Source: Rotaria macrura
Taxonomy: Eukaryota; Rotifera; Eurotatoria; Philodinida; Philodinidae
Length of the DNA stretch: 64,000 bases
Assembly: GCA_900239685.1 (NCBI GenBank)
Contig: OENT01000981.1
Span: forward strand, 1 to 64,000
Reading direction: 5' to 3'
Shown one piece after another: positions 47,080 through 60,700 of this stretch. Each line of letters starts with the position of its first letter. Position 1 is the first letter of the stretch. The notes beneath the pieces are model-generated. The model did no database searches and was not told where the DNA came from. It saw only the letters and a program-made list of their open reading frames with translations. The position numbers and the translations under genes were made by a program.

Positions 47080-47492
47080 TAGATTATGCAGTAGCTATTG
47101 TAAAATATCTACAATAAAAAAAAAAAGATCTTAAATATATTCTCGGCTGTAATTCACATATAGATGATCTGTATGACTAGATTATGAACAAGGCATCATC
47201 TATTTTGATAAGAAACAAAGCATCTTTATTCTTTTATTGAAAAGAAAACACTACAAGAGAATCGTAGAGATTTTGTTACGGATTAGCATCTGATTCGGTA
47301 ACAATCATTTATTGATTGACGAAGAAATTGAATAATCTAATTACTATATCTAATACTTTTAGTAGATTAGTTTTTCTATTTCAAAAAAAATAAATAAAAA
47401 TAAATATCTGTATATATGGATATGTTTTTTTTGGATATTTTCTTCGTCATTTCCACATCTACATTATTTTCAACGACTTTTCGAGTTCATTC

Positions 47493-48005
47493 ATGCCGAA
47501 GCGTAAAAACGTAATGTATTTGATTCTAAAACTCAACTATCTAACTTATCAACGATAGAAACTGAAGATGATAGAGGCTTGAGTGATGTTGCAAGTATCA
47601 ATTCATCCTCAAAGCATGATGATATTGTTTGATACAACATAAACAACGATGAGAAGAAAAAGTAAACATATTCAGTGTTTCTATGACAGTATGAAAAAGC
47701 TACCAGGTACAATGATTTTCTGATATTCCTGTCAATATTAATTTTTCTTCACTCTTTCCCGTTGATCTTGATCGTTCTATTATTCAAATACTCAATATAA
47801 ACAACCGTCCATGTCCACATCCTCCAACAACAAGCCCAGTTATTTATATATGTACAGCTGATATCTTGAGCTCATTCGCATATTCAGTTTCAAAACAAAA
47901 CCAAATCTTAGTAAGAAAAATAGAAAATTTTCAATCAGCTTTGAAAAATTTTCCGACAGCTAATGGAAACAACGCACATGTACAAGATATTCATAATATT
48001 AAATA
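47493..48005 (+). pseudogene. Decayed coding region of unknown protein
   Basis: Begins ATGCCGAAGCGTAAAAAC and then, after a frame change, reads VFDSKTQLSNLSTIETEDDR and on. Stops at about 47630, 47662 and 47683 interrupt it, each one C-to-T change from CGA or CAA. A further frame change leads to a clean stretch, DLDRSIIQILNINNRPCPHP, TTSPVIYICTADIL, and the end DIHNIK before TAG near 48005. The composition is clearly protein-like. No family recognised; it could be a retroelement gag-like ORF or a lineage-specific gene. Confidence 0.35.
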
Positions 48006-48273
48006 GCAGTGTATTAACATTCATTTGTACTCCGTTGTCTTGGTTTTTGGAGATCGAAGTTACCCAATTTTTGTTCACTCTATAACCTATCAAACATAGT
48101 TTCTTATTCTAAGCAATTCCTGAAATCATATGCACAGCTTATAATGATACCGTCACCATTGTTTTCTATTTATAATGAGAACAATCATACTGCAATATTC
48201 TTTGATTCATCAATCAATCAGAGAACTACTAACGAAGTGCAACAATTAAAACGTTATGAAAAGCAACTATGTA

Positions 48274-51054
48274 TTAAATTTGTGTCAGAATCCATGATTG
48301 TATATCACCAATCATAGTTTTTTCTTCTTCTGTTTCAACTTGCTTTTGTGCTTGCTGGCAAGCATGTCGAATATTTTCACCGGTATAAAGTTGACCCAAA
48401 AGAGTTTCTTTTAATCGGCTAATCATGTTGACATATAATGAATCAGAATAAATTTCACATGTATGAATAATACCATCTCGTTTCGATATAATGCCAATGG
48501 AGATCGTACCCCATGGAAAACGCTTTTCATATTCATGTGTAAATGAAAATGTTTGTCCATAACGCCATTGTGAATCACTAAAAAGTTTATAGGATGCATT
48601 TAACTCAGGTATTAAATCAAGTGTTTCTTGTGATAAAATTTCCACTGGTTGAATTGTATGTGTTGCATATGTTTTACGATAAGATTTTTCTATAGCTGAA
48701 CAAAGATCTCTATGATTAATTGATGGATTTACTTGACCTAAGTTGATAACACGTGCTTGAACTGAATCAACACCTTTTGATATTAATTTTTCCTTGTTTG
48801 GATTGAGATATTTTTGCATGGCTGTTGTATCGACGTGCATTATTAATGTACCATGATGAAGAGAAAATTTACGGGTCTCTTGATAGGCTGAACCAGAAAA
48901 TTTACGTTTGTCGGAACCATAGACGAGATCATTTCGACCATGAATAAGACCGTCAATGTTAAATGATGAACGAAGCGCATCAAGAAGAATTTTCGAATTG
49001 AGATTTTTATCTAATTTATGATGAGCTTGAGAAATAAGAAATGTAAAACACGTATTGCCCAAATCTTGATAAACAGCACCTAAATGAAAAGAAAAAAAAG
49101 AATGAAAACGCAATGTTTTAATAGAGATAGTTGAAATTTTGACGAGGAACTCTCTCGGCGTTGATTTTCAATGCTCGAGTTCCTAGTTAACCTAATAGTA
49201 GTATCCGGATAATTCATGTTTTTTGTTCTAATGTTTATTCTGCATGGAAATTAGTAAGAAATCGATAAGCCTGGAACAATTGGAAATTCAGATCAATATT
49301 TAAGAAAAGAAAGATAATTTGAAGAATAATTAGTGGATCTAACTTAATACTGTCGAAAATTAACAGTGATGAATCCAGTTCTATGATATCGGTTTCTCTG
49401 ATTTAGAAAAAGAATGCTGAATTTGAGTTTACGTTGATATAATAAATCATATGAGAGTAAGATCTTCATGTGTAGATTACTCTAGCAGACAAAAGTTGTC
49501 GAAAGCACATTTAAACCCATAAAAAAATGTCAGAAAGGGATAATCTTTTCTAGCATGTGAGAGATTGTGCTAGTGATCATTATTAATATTGTCGATTATA
49601 AGGAAACTGATCACTTACTGATATCTTGCTATGTGTTAATACGCCCGTTTTATTTTTTTGAAACGCGTTTCAATTCATTTTCAAGAAATTTTCTCTGTTT
49701 CGGTTTAAACTCTGACTATAGAAGATACGATTTCCAAGCGATAGCTTCACTTTTCTATGAAAAATGCATGATCTAAATGCTATCATTACATGAACAAATC
49801 CTGCAACTAATATTTGAAGTAGTTGTAGATATATAGTAAGGACATTAAGTTTTCGTATGAATTCGTGTCTCGAAACATGTCTTTAACAAGTAACTATGCT
49901 ATGAGGAATTTAATATGATCGACACTAGAACATTACAATGTCTGGTACACACAAATCGATTGAGTAAATGATCGTATGCTTGTAATAATCTTCTTTTCCT
50001 AACATGATGTCGTCCGTAGCATTCTAAGAGTTTGAACGGACGATAACAATAGATAGTTTTCTGTACAGCATGCAAAAGAAATGTTTATAAGTAAACTTGT
50101 ACAATTCAGAGTAGAAGATACAGTCTTGTATTTCTCAAATGATCTAGTCCACCTGATTCTCACTGGTAGCATATCACATCTACCCATGCTTATTTAAAAT
50201 ATTTGACGTTCAGAACTGATATCAACACAGAATAGATTGTATTCAGACTATTAAATATCATCGCTGTCATTAACGAGGAAACTACCGAGAGTGATTCAAA
50301 GTTTTATAGTTGATATTTCATTCATATACATGATCTTATAAGAGTAGAGGAAGTCTAAAAGGATAAGGATTCATATAAGTTCCTTCTCGAGTTGAGTGCA
50401 CTTTACTGAATTCCTTGTCATCGACAGTCTGTCTATCCAATAAAAAACCCTTAATTCAAGAAGGATGCCATATGAGAATTTATCGTTTTAGACTTTTTCT
50501 AGTCCCACGAGATCCTACCTACAAATGTAATCTCAATTCAGAAGTTCTGAATCACTTCGAACGTTTCCGCCGTAAGATTTTCTTACGATTAGAACGTATT
50601 GAAGTCAAACTCTTGAATTTACAAACTAAATTGATCTTAATGGTACACAAAATTAATCACCTGAATTTTCTGTTCTAAAGTTAAACTATTTCAAACGATT
50701 CTATTTAAAAACTTACCACCACCGGATTTCCTCCGAGCAAGTAACGCTCCATCACTGTTCATTCGTTCTAGAAAACATTCTTTCTAAAAATTTTCGAATT
50801 TCTTGATTAATCTTTAGTTTAATTCTAATCTGTACCCATGGATTTTGATTTCGTCCAATAATCACACATTTATCATTTTGCCAAAGAAATAGAATATGTT
50901 CATTGGGTTGAATTGTATTCGATAGCCATTCTTCAGTTGCTAAATTAAACCAAATGTTTGTTGATGATGAATGAATAATTCGATGTATAGGTTCATGTTT
51001 CGATGAATAATTTCGACAAGCTCGTATGAGAGGAAGTCGAAGTCTGAGCAGCAT
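48274..51054 (-). CDS. LIPT1: Lipoyltransferase / lipoate-protein ligase, mitochondrial
   Basis: Three exons, 51054-50836, 50783-50717 and 49079-48274, give 363 residues (human LIPT1 373). It transfers lipoyl groups to E2 subunits of 2-oxoacid dehydrogenases in mitochondria. The basic N-terminus (MLLRLRLPLIRACRNYSSK) fits a mitochondrial import signal. Family motifs are NIWFNLATEEWL, CVIIGRNQNPW (ending at residue 73), ARRKSGGGAVYQDLGN (89-104, spanning two exon joins) and HGRNDLVYGSDKRKFSGSAY with the lipoyl-AMP lysine. The C-terminal part keeps the accessory domain (FPWGTISIGIISKRDG). Exon 2 is only 67 bases and intron 2 is 1637 bases, while intron 1 is 52. An AG acceptor-like site ends 3 bases before the ATG. 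The stop of the golgin gene is 112 bases upstream, on the same strand. Confidence 0.93.
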
Positions 51055-51165
51055 AATCTTAAAATAATTCTTATTTTTTATTTTGATAAATTTTAAATGA
51101 ATTTATTTATATGGAATGGATAATAAACACAAAAGATAATAAGAGAGAAAGAAAAAGAGAGAAAA

Positions 51166-51171
51166 TTTATT
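51166..51171 (-). terminator. Poly(A) signal overlapping the golgin stop codon
   Basis: AATAAA spans the TAA at 51167-51169. The same overlap occurs in the gene ending at 62848. Confidence 0.5.
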
Positions 51172-54100
51172 TATAATTAAACCAACCACCACCTGTTAAA
51201 CTGTTCGTATGTTTTTGACTTTCAATTTTGGCTTTTTCTTTTGTTGAAAAATGTAATATAGTCATCAAAGCATTGGCCATCGTATGTTTAACTTGTGTAT
51301 CACTTGCAAGTAGATAATGATAAAAAACATTTTTAATATAATCAATATTATGTTCATTTTTGGTTAATAATTCGTTTCGTTGTGTACTTAATTTCATATG
51401 TTCTATATCATCGTTTAATGTTTCAATTGTTGCTTGCAATTGGTTGATTTCAAATGAATATTTATTATGTATGTCACGTAATGTTACTTCAAGTTCATGA
51501 CGTTGTTTTCTTAATGATGATAGTTCTTGTTCGCGTAATTGTTGTTCCTGAATGAAATATAGAAGATTATTATTGTCCATATTTATTGGAGTCATTGGAC
51601 CACCGATGGTCGATGATGAATGATGACGTTGATTAGAAAATAATTCACTTATGATAGTTGGTGATTCATCAATTTCCTGTATATCCGATATTGCATGAGA
51701 AATTTTATTATCGATGATTGTTGTTCGGTGTAATTGTTTCCCAATAGTTTCAAGTTCGCGATCTTTTTCACTTAATATACGTTGTGTTCGTTCACGTTGT
51801 TTTTCTAGTTCACATTCAAGTTCATTGATTTCAACACGTTTCTTTGTTAATATATGTTCCATTTCTTGACGATGTTGTTTATGGATATTGGTTAAACACA
51901 ATTCAAGTTTTTCAACAACTTGCACATGACGATCATTTTCGCAGTTGTATAATGATTGACTCTGAGCCAATTTTTCACGTAATTGATCGATTTGATTACG
52001 TAGATCGTCAATCTCTTTTGTCGAACTGGTATCCTAAATATTAATGAATTTATATTTGATTAGCAGTCTTCAGTTATAGTGAATAGTATCCTCAGCTGTA
52101 GTCGTCTGAAAACATGAATCTGAATGATACTTTGAGTAGAATCAATATTTTATAGATGATGATGGGGTCCTCGTGTCATAGTAACTAGGTCCTAATAGGG
52201 ATATTTGTTTTTTTTTGCTAGCGGAAGAATAACTCCTTACCTTCGTTTCGAGAGTATTCAATTTTCTTGAAAAACTACAGTCGGAAAACAATATTCAGAG
52301 TCATGTCTGGCTTAAATCAAATCGTACATTGTGTATAGCTAGATTCATCATTGCTAGACTTCCCGTTATCGGTATATTATAAATGCATCAGCAAGTAGTC
52401 CGAAATTCACCAATGGCGATATTCGCCCATTGGCGAAAGCCGGGTGGACAACCGTCAAGACTGGCGAAACCTTTCCACATTCTCAATTATTAGCATAGAG
52501 AATATTGATATATGATTTGACCTTTTTCCAATACCCATATGATTTCTCATGTTCTTGCCAACTTTCCAACTGTATCGCTACTGTTGAGATGTAGTCGAAT
52601 GATTTAACGGCTGCTGTCAGTATAGTGAATTTTCCGAGTCTACAATCGTGAATAGGCATGGATCAAAATCGAAACCGGTTTTGAAGGTTTTCGTTATAAT
52701 GATATAGATTTTTGTTTATGTTTTCAGTTGGACACAATCTATTTTCTGGCGCATCTCAAAGAGAAAACTAAAACCTGAAAATCAAAAGTTTACGATTTGG
52801 GTGAGTGTCTAATCGTGAATATTGGCGAAAGTAGACTGTCTTGCATCAGCGACTCGAATATTGTAGACGGTGTAGTACAATTTGATTCAGAAATAATTTA
52901 TTAGAAATATACAAGATTCTACCATGGATATCGATGAAATTGTGCGAAGAATGTTAATTATATCTGAATGTAAAATTTTCGAAAATAAATTTATCAACAA
53001 ACATGATGAATTTAGATGGACTGTGCAACTACAAACACTTAATAAATCACAGATAACCGTAAAAACTTCTTAAAGATGAACTTCACAGAGCCCAATAGTT
53101 GATTTTTTTCCTATCCAATGTGATCTCATGAATAGTGAACTTCTCATATCAAGCCTAATCTGTATCTATCCGATTTGTCATGTATTTCAATGCATGAAAT
53201 CATTTATTTAGATTAATGTTTACGAATTGTACGTGTATTGATACATAGCCGTATTTGAAACAAAAAGATAAAGTAGTGAAAAGGCTTCGAAATGAGTTGT
53301 TTGAAACGATCACAAAAAATACTTGATCATCTAACTACTATTCTCCTATTTTCTGTAGATAGCGATTGATCTCTATAGGCCGATTGTCATCAAGTTTGAC
53401 AGCACAAGGGAAATATTTCGGAATCAATCGATTGAAAAATATTGTACTCTATACTCGATCATTGCTAATGAATAACCAAGTTCATTCATGTAGAGATCGT
53501 TTCTGTGTTGTGTCAGCAAGAAAAAATTATTCGAGAAATCATGAAAGATATGATTTTGTTTGAAGAAACAAAGTATTGTTTACATACTTTAAATGATTTA
53601 GCTTTGAATGCAGCAACAGTTTTATTTCGATATTTATCTAATTCATTTTTAAGTCGATCGATTTCTTCATAACATTTACTATGTAATATTTTATTATTGT
53701 CTGAAGACAAACTTATGCCATTTATGTTTGTTGTTCCTGATGACATTTCACGATCAATATTAAGAATATCTAATCGATGTGAACATGAAGTAGCCCATAA
53801 AAATCATGTTGAATTTATATCTACCTTCAATTGTTAAAGATTTACCAAAACGATCATTGGCAACACGTATTAGAACTTTTAATCTTGCAATACGTTGCAT
53901 CAATGTATCTAAATCACGATGATTATCATCATCATTGTTTACATTAATATCATCCTGTTCAATCGATGTTGACGAAGCTTTTGTTAATAGAGCATTTTCA
54001 ATATCGAGTTGTCCGATTCGTTCTTTCAAACGTTGAACAGTCATCTGATCTTGTGCACTAAAAAGATGTTCTTAATTATTTTTTAGCCGATGTTTAACAA

Positions 54101-57100
54101 GAATTTACCGCTGTTTTTCAACAAGACCAATCTGTTCAGATAATTCAGCAATATGCACTTCATTGGTTGCCATTCTTTGCGCATTTTCACTTGTGATGTC
54201 GGCTAATTTCTTTTCTAATTGTTGATTTCGTTTCGATTCAACTTTTAATTGCTCAACGTGTTTGATCTGAATATGGAAAATAGATAAATCTGGAGAAAAC
54301 TATTCAATCAAATAATCATACGTAATTATTTGTGGTAGATGATGTACTCGACTCAATAACTACTTTTTTCGATTTCAGAAGTCAAGCCACTAAGATACTT
54401 TTCGATTACCTCTTCATCGGGAACAGAGATGGATGCCCGGTGTCTGCATCATTTGCTAGCGGACAAACGAGAGTATCCAGATATCTCAATTTTCATCAGT
54501 ATTGAAATTGACCAATCAACTTAACTTTTCATTACACTTTGACTTGCAAAACCACTAACCAACACAGAAAACTGCTATTTTTCAAAAAGCCTGGGTTTTG
54601 TCTAGTTTATCTCTGCTCAGTCGGAAATGGGTTATTTACCCTGCCGAGTTCACTGGTGATATCTGCTTTTTGTTTTACAGCAATTTGACATATTTGTAGA
54701 GGGCTTTACATTTTCTGACTATCGGAGCAAAAAGACAATATTTTCAAAATCTATGTTGTAGATCTTAGAGCGCTGTAAAGCGAAAAGCAAGCATCACCAG
54801 GGAATTCGGCATCCTAACATTACCACTTCCCAAGCATATTTCCGATTGATGAAAGGTGAACTGACGAAAACCAGAAATCTCTGGAAAAAAATAGCTTTCT
54901 GTGTAGGTTATTGGTTTTGCAAGTCCAAGTGTGATAAAAAATTAACTTGATTGGTCAAGTTCAAGACTGATGGATGCTCTCGTCTGTCCGCTGTCGAATG
55001 CTGCAAACACCAGGTCTCTATCTTGTTCCTATAGAAAGGTAATCGGAAATTATCGTAGTGCGGCGACGTTTGAAACCGAAGATAGTTCATGCCCTACACA
55101 AAGTCAATTCATGATAATCATCTCATTCACTCATGTCATAATCGAATGACTCACATCACCCCGTCAACAAGTAAATGTTTAGTCTTCTAGAGTATTAAAT
55201 CGTATCTTTCAAAACAGAAATCGAACTGAAATAATACGGGGAGCCATTGAAACAGAAAAGTTTTATCCTTCTCCTAATACTATTAATTCTAGTTTTTTTT
55301 GAAGCTGTTGTAATACTGCATCTGATTGCTGTTGCAGTAGATTTGTTCGTATTCAAGAGAAAAAAAACTAATACTTTGAGAACATATGTTTCAACTTACG
55401 TCCATCTCGTTTATTGTTGACGTTAGTTTCGCAATGGTTTCTTTTGATTTTTTTAATTCTTCCAAATCGATTCTTTTTGATAATAGAATTATATGAGGAT
55501 TTTTAAGAAATTTTCTTTCCAACAACTTACGAATCTTTCCCTTTGAGTTCATTTAACTTCGTTTGATATTGATTATTTAAAGTGTTATATTGCTTTTTTA
55601 ATGTTTCTAGTTGAGTTTCGACAGTAACTACTTTTGCTCGACATTCTTCAAACTAATTTTATTAAATTTCAATATATATATATATATGTTTCTATTTAGT
55701 TAAAATTTTACTTGATGTTCTATCGTTTCCGACTTATTGCGTTCAGTTGAGACAATAGTTTGTAGTTCACGTACCATAACACCATGATCAGCTATTTCAC
55801 GTTCATGATCACGTTGAGATTGACGCAATGATTTCTTTAACTAAAATTAAGTCAGCAAAAGTTATCATATAAAAAGTATTGAGGTTAGTTTTTTGTTTGA
55901 TAGAAAATGTGTGATAGTGAATATATGAATATAAGAATTTGAAAAGAAGCAACATTTCTCCAATTATATTTCGTTTAATGAACGAACAAAATGTTTGAAA
56001 CGTTATCGGTAGTCTATTCGATTAGTAAGCGGTGTATAGAATAGTTGAAGGTCTTTCTCATGAATCTATTGCATTGGCTAAAAGAGAAGATGATTTTGAT
56101 TTCATATTAAAACAAATGAGCTACTTCTATGTCAATCGATGTTGCTCTTGAACATGAAATAGTAGAACTCAGCATTTTGCGTCTGCGTGTACTCGAAAGT
56201 AGTGAGGAAATCTTTGAAAATCCTAAGCTATAAACATTTTCTCAAGAACATCTACATTCGACGTAAAACTCGATTTAGTAGAATAGATATAGGAAAACAA
56301 AAATTGACGTACGTTATTCGATGACAAAATGATAATCAAATAGTGTATTTTGCAAGGTAAATTTTGCTCTACAAGCTGAGATGTCAATAAATATTTCAAC
56401 TTTTAATTTCCGACTCCAATAGTAAGAATAAACGAAACAATTTTCCATGCAAACAAATTTTTTTTTAGACCTTTCAAAGATTCCCACACACACTGCTCTT
56501 GAATGTATCACTATTTACGTTTTTACTCTATCAGTACAAGACACAAGCTCTCTAAAAATGACTAAACATAAGCTAAAGTAGTAATGAATATGAAATCGGT
56601 TACAATAGATCTAAATCAAATATAGATTTAAAAAAAAATCTCATTGGCTACAATGTATATTCGAACACTCACTGATTTACTCGATTGTCAGATTACACAA
56701 CCCCAGTTCCTATGAAAAGAAATCTCCGATTCAAACTTGCATCGCATGAAAATATATTAACATTTAGTATTCTGAGCAATTCAGTCAAATCGAAGCAAAA
56801 TATCCCGCACATGAATGCATCTTTAGATAAGTAACAATTAGATTTGTTCAGCATGAAGACTAATTTTAATATAGACGCGTATCATATATGAGCATTATTG
56901 TTAGTAAATTCTACTTCAATTTTCCACCAAAAGTCTAGTTTATAGACAAATTTTTTAACGTTGATGTAGCTTAGTACGTATATCTACGTATATGATTTAT
57001 GAAAATAATTTGTTTTTTATAATAACCTCTTTTATTTCATTGTCAGATTTTTCTTTAATGATAATGTTTTCTGCTTTGGCTTCTTCGAGGAATTTTCTTA

Positions 57101-57674
57101 ATTCATCATTTTCGCTCTAAAAACATGCTTGATAATTTTGACATTTATGCTCGATCGAACAATCAAACTTTAATTTTTCGCTTGTCGGATTGAAACATTT
57201 GTTCCATACGTTGTTTTTGTTCTGAAATAATGGCAAGGTTTTGCTGTAGAGTTTGAAGTTTTTCTTGAAATGTTTGCTGTTCAGATGGTTTACGAGTAGT
57301 ATCTGTTTCAGAACCGGATTCATTGTCCTGCATGGAGAAATGAGGCAAAATTTTTCTAAATAGATCAGTTCTTTTGTTTTTCTTTTACTTCTTTCACATT
57401 TAAATTCGTTTCATTTTCTACTATGGTTGAATCTGAACTTGAAGTAATAGATACTGCTGAAGTTGATAGTACTTGAATAGTAGATTCGAGTGCTTCTTTT
57501 TCTTTTTGTAAATTTTTATAAGCCGAGACGACATCTAAACATGAGAGATCAATAGAAATGAATGTAGAGACATAGAACTAGTAATCACTGACCAGCAAAA
57601 CGTTGTTCAAGACGTGTTATTCGTACTTGTTGAGTTTCGATTGTTTTTGTTAATTCACTACTTTTAGATGACAT
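51167..57674 (-). CDS. GRIP-domain golgin (GCC1/GCC88-like), coiled coil
   Basis: Eleven exons: 57674-57593, 57534-57398 (or 57389), 57327-57169, 57116-57027, 55840-55712, 55652-55531, 55472-55400, 54266-54109, 54057-53825, 53769-53588 and 52033-51167. They join in phase to about 743 residues (human GCC1 775). Nearly all of it is coiled coil (heptads such as QQVRITRLEQRF, LKKSLRQSQRDHEREIADHG). At residues 684-725 the C-terminus has a GRIP domain, NIDYIKNVFYHYLLASDTQV ... ALMTILHFSTKEKAKI. Its Tyr687 corresponds to the residue that binds Arl1-GTP. By family it tethers vesicles at the trans-Golgi network. Three introns are 1.1-1.6 kb and the other seven 51-70 bases. AATAAA overlaps the stop codon. 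Assignment to GCC1 rather than another golgin rests on length and is tentative. Confidence 0.87.
52400..52440. repeat. Hairpin inside a long golgin intron
   Basis: CCAATGGCG-ATATT-CGCCCATTGG forms a short stem. TGGCGAAA words recur nearby (about 52433, 52465, 52826). Probably a remnant of a mobile element in the 1554-base intron 52034-53587. Confidence 0.4.
54330..55105. mobile_element. Foldback element inside a golgin intron
   Basis: About 54330-54650 and 54815-55105 are inverted copies of each other, with small gaps. Shared blocks include ACTTGCAAAACCA, CACAGAAA, TTGACCAATCAA and CGGACA(A/G)ACGAGAG, as well as CGATTACC near the outer ends. The loop is about 165 bases. Nothing coding is present. 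It accounts for most of the 1133-base intron 54267-55399. Confidence 0.75.
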
Positions 57675-57791
57675 TATATCTTCATGATTCTATTTTTATT
57701 TCTAATATTTTTATCTAAAATTGTTGAAAGAAAACAAATACGTTGGTCTTTTCTTAACTTGTGTAAAACGATATTGTTTTTTAATCATCGT
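57675..57791 (-). promoter_or_regulatory. FASTKD-golgin intergenic region with acceptor-like sites and poly(A) signal
   Basis: Only 117 bases separate the FASTKD stop from the golgin ATG. They contain a pyrimidine-rich TTGTTTTCTTTC followed by CAACAATTTTAG (AG at 57716-57715) and AATAAA at 57700-57695. ATG-AAG-ATA-TAA directly before the start forms a three-codon upstream ORF whose stop shares bases with the golgin ATG (TAATG). The layout fits trans-splicing of the downstream gene. Confidence 0.45.
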
Positions 57792-60700
57792 CTATGACAA
57801 AGTTTGATTAAGCATTAATTCAGTTGTTTTCGCTCGTTGTACAATCCATTCGAATAATTCTTTAGGTGTTTTTATGTCATGTAAAGAATCATTTGGATAC
57901 ATCTGTAGACAAATGAAACACTATGATAGACAAAAACAGATAGTAAAGATTTTCCTTACAATAACAGGTATATAGTTTAATCTTTTCAATTGATGACATT
58001 TTGCATAGAATAAACCAAGTGGTCGAAATGGTTCATTGATACATATATCTTCTTTACTTAGTATTTGAAGTGCATACCTAAAAAGAAAGAGTACATGTTC
58101 GAGCTGATGATGAAATATCGATTTTCATATTTTTGTTTGGAAAACGAGACTCGAAAATGAACAACAGTTTTCAATGATTGTTATTTTTCGATGTTGCAAA
58201 AAACTGCTCATTCTTCGACATGAAATATTGGATATATCAATCAATCAAAAGTTGAAGTGATTATATGAATACGGAAACTATTTGAACAAAAACGATTTCG
58301 ATACCACCATGTTATCTGTTGATATGAAAGTACGAGAGAACTGATTGGCAGGATGTGAAAATCATGGCATGTATTTACAAAAAAACACAATATTATATTG
58401 TCAGAGAACAGTTCTGAGTGCAGTGGTTTGAGTTGTTAGTATCGTAAAGATGAATTCTATGAATATTAGAGGTAATTCGGATACGCTACATGCATTCCAA
58501 ATGCTGGCTATCAATGTATTTGGATTATAGGAATACAAAATCACTGTTGATTTAGAACTCTTATGGATTACAAAGAACTGAAAAGGTTCTAAGTCATATG
58601 TATTGTGACATGGCGTGTAGCTGCGTTTGATAATTATTCAAATCGATCAATATGTATAAAACAGTCTACCGAGTATTTAACAGGCAAAAGTAGATCTAAG
58701 TTTGATCAGAAATTTGTTCGTATCCGAAGATGCTGGAGAATATCGAAATTCACTATTTCCACTCGACTTTGTCAACTTTAAAACGAAAAACTGCTTACAT
58801 ATATTGTATATTGAAACTGATAGCTTTCTCCTCCTGTCAATATCTTCGAGCACGTTTTGGGTTTGAAAAAACACATATTCGATGATTAAAAATGAAAAAT
58901 CAAGAACGGTCATGGATCATCGAGCTCTATCAAGGTATTCACAAATTGTAAACAATCATTTTCAATAACATCCTTCCCCCTCTCTAAAATAGAAGATTCA
59001 GGGTCTTCTATGAATCGTTTCTCATTTTACTTCAAAACTTAACTATGCATCATATTGAATCAAATCTTTTCTGCGCTCAGATATCTACATCGAATGGTAA
59101 TTAGTATGCTGAAGAGAAAATTTCGAATAGCTTACATTGTACATTCATCATCAGAAAAACCAATGCCCTTCATTGTCTTATTCGGAATGATTTGTGGTTG
59201 TTGTTTTGCATTCAGACAAATGATAATATCTGAAATTGTTTATTCTCAATCAGTTTTTTTCCGATCAAGGAAAAATACTATTTACATACCTGGACTTTTG
59301 AAGTGTTTCAAAAGAAAAGCGCTCGTAACATGAAGACGACTAGGTACGCAATCTAACAATCGTCGTATAACAAGAGAAAAATAGGGCCGTTTTCTTTTTT
59401 CGATATCCCAAGAACCAAATAAATGATGTGGTAATGATTCGAGATAAATCTACTGAAAATTATATTTAAAATTTTTCTGATTAATTTATGAATATAAATT
59501 CAAACCTGATCTAATAGTGATCTGTGTTGTGAACATTGAAGTTTATACGATTCAGAAATAAAGAAGAGCTTCTGTTTCATTCGTGATTCTAGAAGATAAA
59601 CCAACAACAACAGTTCAATTTATCAAGAACCTCGAGAAATGGTAAAATATCAAAGCGATATTGAATCTTCCACGTTTCTTGCCATTGACAACGAGAACGA
59701 ATGGCTCTTTTGCCATCTGATATTCTTTACGATTTTATTTGGTTGCTTTATTTTGTTTTTTAACATGATGTACTGCATTTTAAGCTGAATATGTTTGTTT
59801 TTTCACGATGACCAGTGTAAAGTGAGCAGATTTCTTCTTGAAGTACATTCAGGTAGTGAACACTATGGTAAGAACTTATCGATGCTTAGATATTTTTCGA
59901 AACTACATGTACATGTGTCTTCCATTGGAAACGAAAAAATGAATTCTGAGGAAAATACTACTTAATAAACTTCATTGCATATGATTGTGTTGTTCGATGA
60001 GCAAGAAAAGGCAGCTCGTAAAAAGGATTGCCAACATTACATTCATGTTACAGAGAGGAAATATTTTAAAAATCAACATCTCGAAGTCAGTCATGATGAT
60101 TGATAGCTAGAAGGAATGAATAGTTTGGAATAGGGATACTAAAATAAAATATCAACATTGATTACTTGATTGTATTATTGAGATCAATAATCTCAAATAG
60201 AAATTCGAATCAATTTCATCTTACTCATATTTAACCTTTTCCTATTGATTTGATAAGACGCTATTTAGAAATGATGTTCAAAGAATGTAGAAAATAGAGA
60301 CTAGTTATAACAAGACAATAGAGTAATATTAAGTAAGATGATTGTTTTTTACCAATGATAGGGTATAACAATAAAGAATCTATCAGATTTAGTGTTCTTG
60401 TTCGATAAAAACATTACGAATAAGTTGCTTTCTAATAAGAACTGCCACATGGGAAACTAATTATGTCGGAATACATTCTACTCAATTTTACATTTGTTGC
60501 AATGCCGAGGGACATAAGAAAAGTCTACGTATTACGGAACGCAAAAATAACATCAGTCTTTTGTAAGAAAGAAGAATCTCCTTCTATCCATAGATGTCAT
60601 CTAAAAGGTATTTCTTAATTGAACGAAGTTTTATATGGATGGTCTTTTTTGAAAGACTCCCGATACTGTAAAATCCGAAGCATTTTCTTCTATCAGTTCA

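Noticed and set aside
50415-50678. 87-codon plus-strand frame in the long LIPT1 intron
   Set aside because: No family resemblance, splice structure or promoter; I cannot support it as a gene.
58677-58913. 78-codon minus-strand frame inside FASTKD intron 4 as an exon
   Set aside because: Lacks splice ends in the right phase; the 59229-59136 exon joins directly and in phase to the RAP exon.
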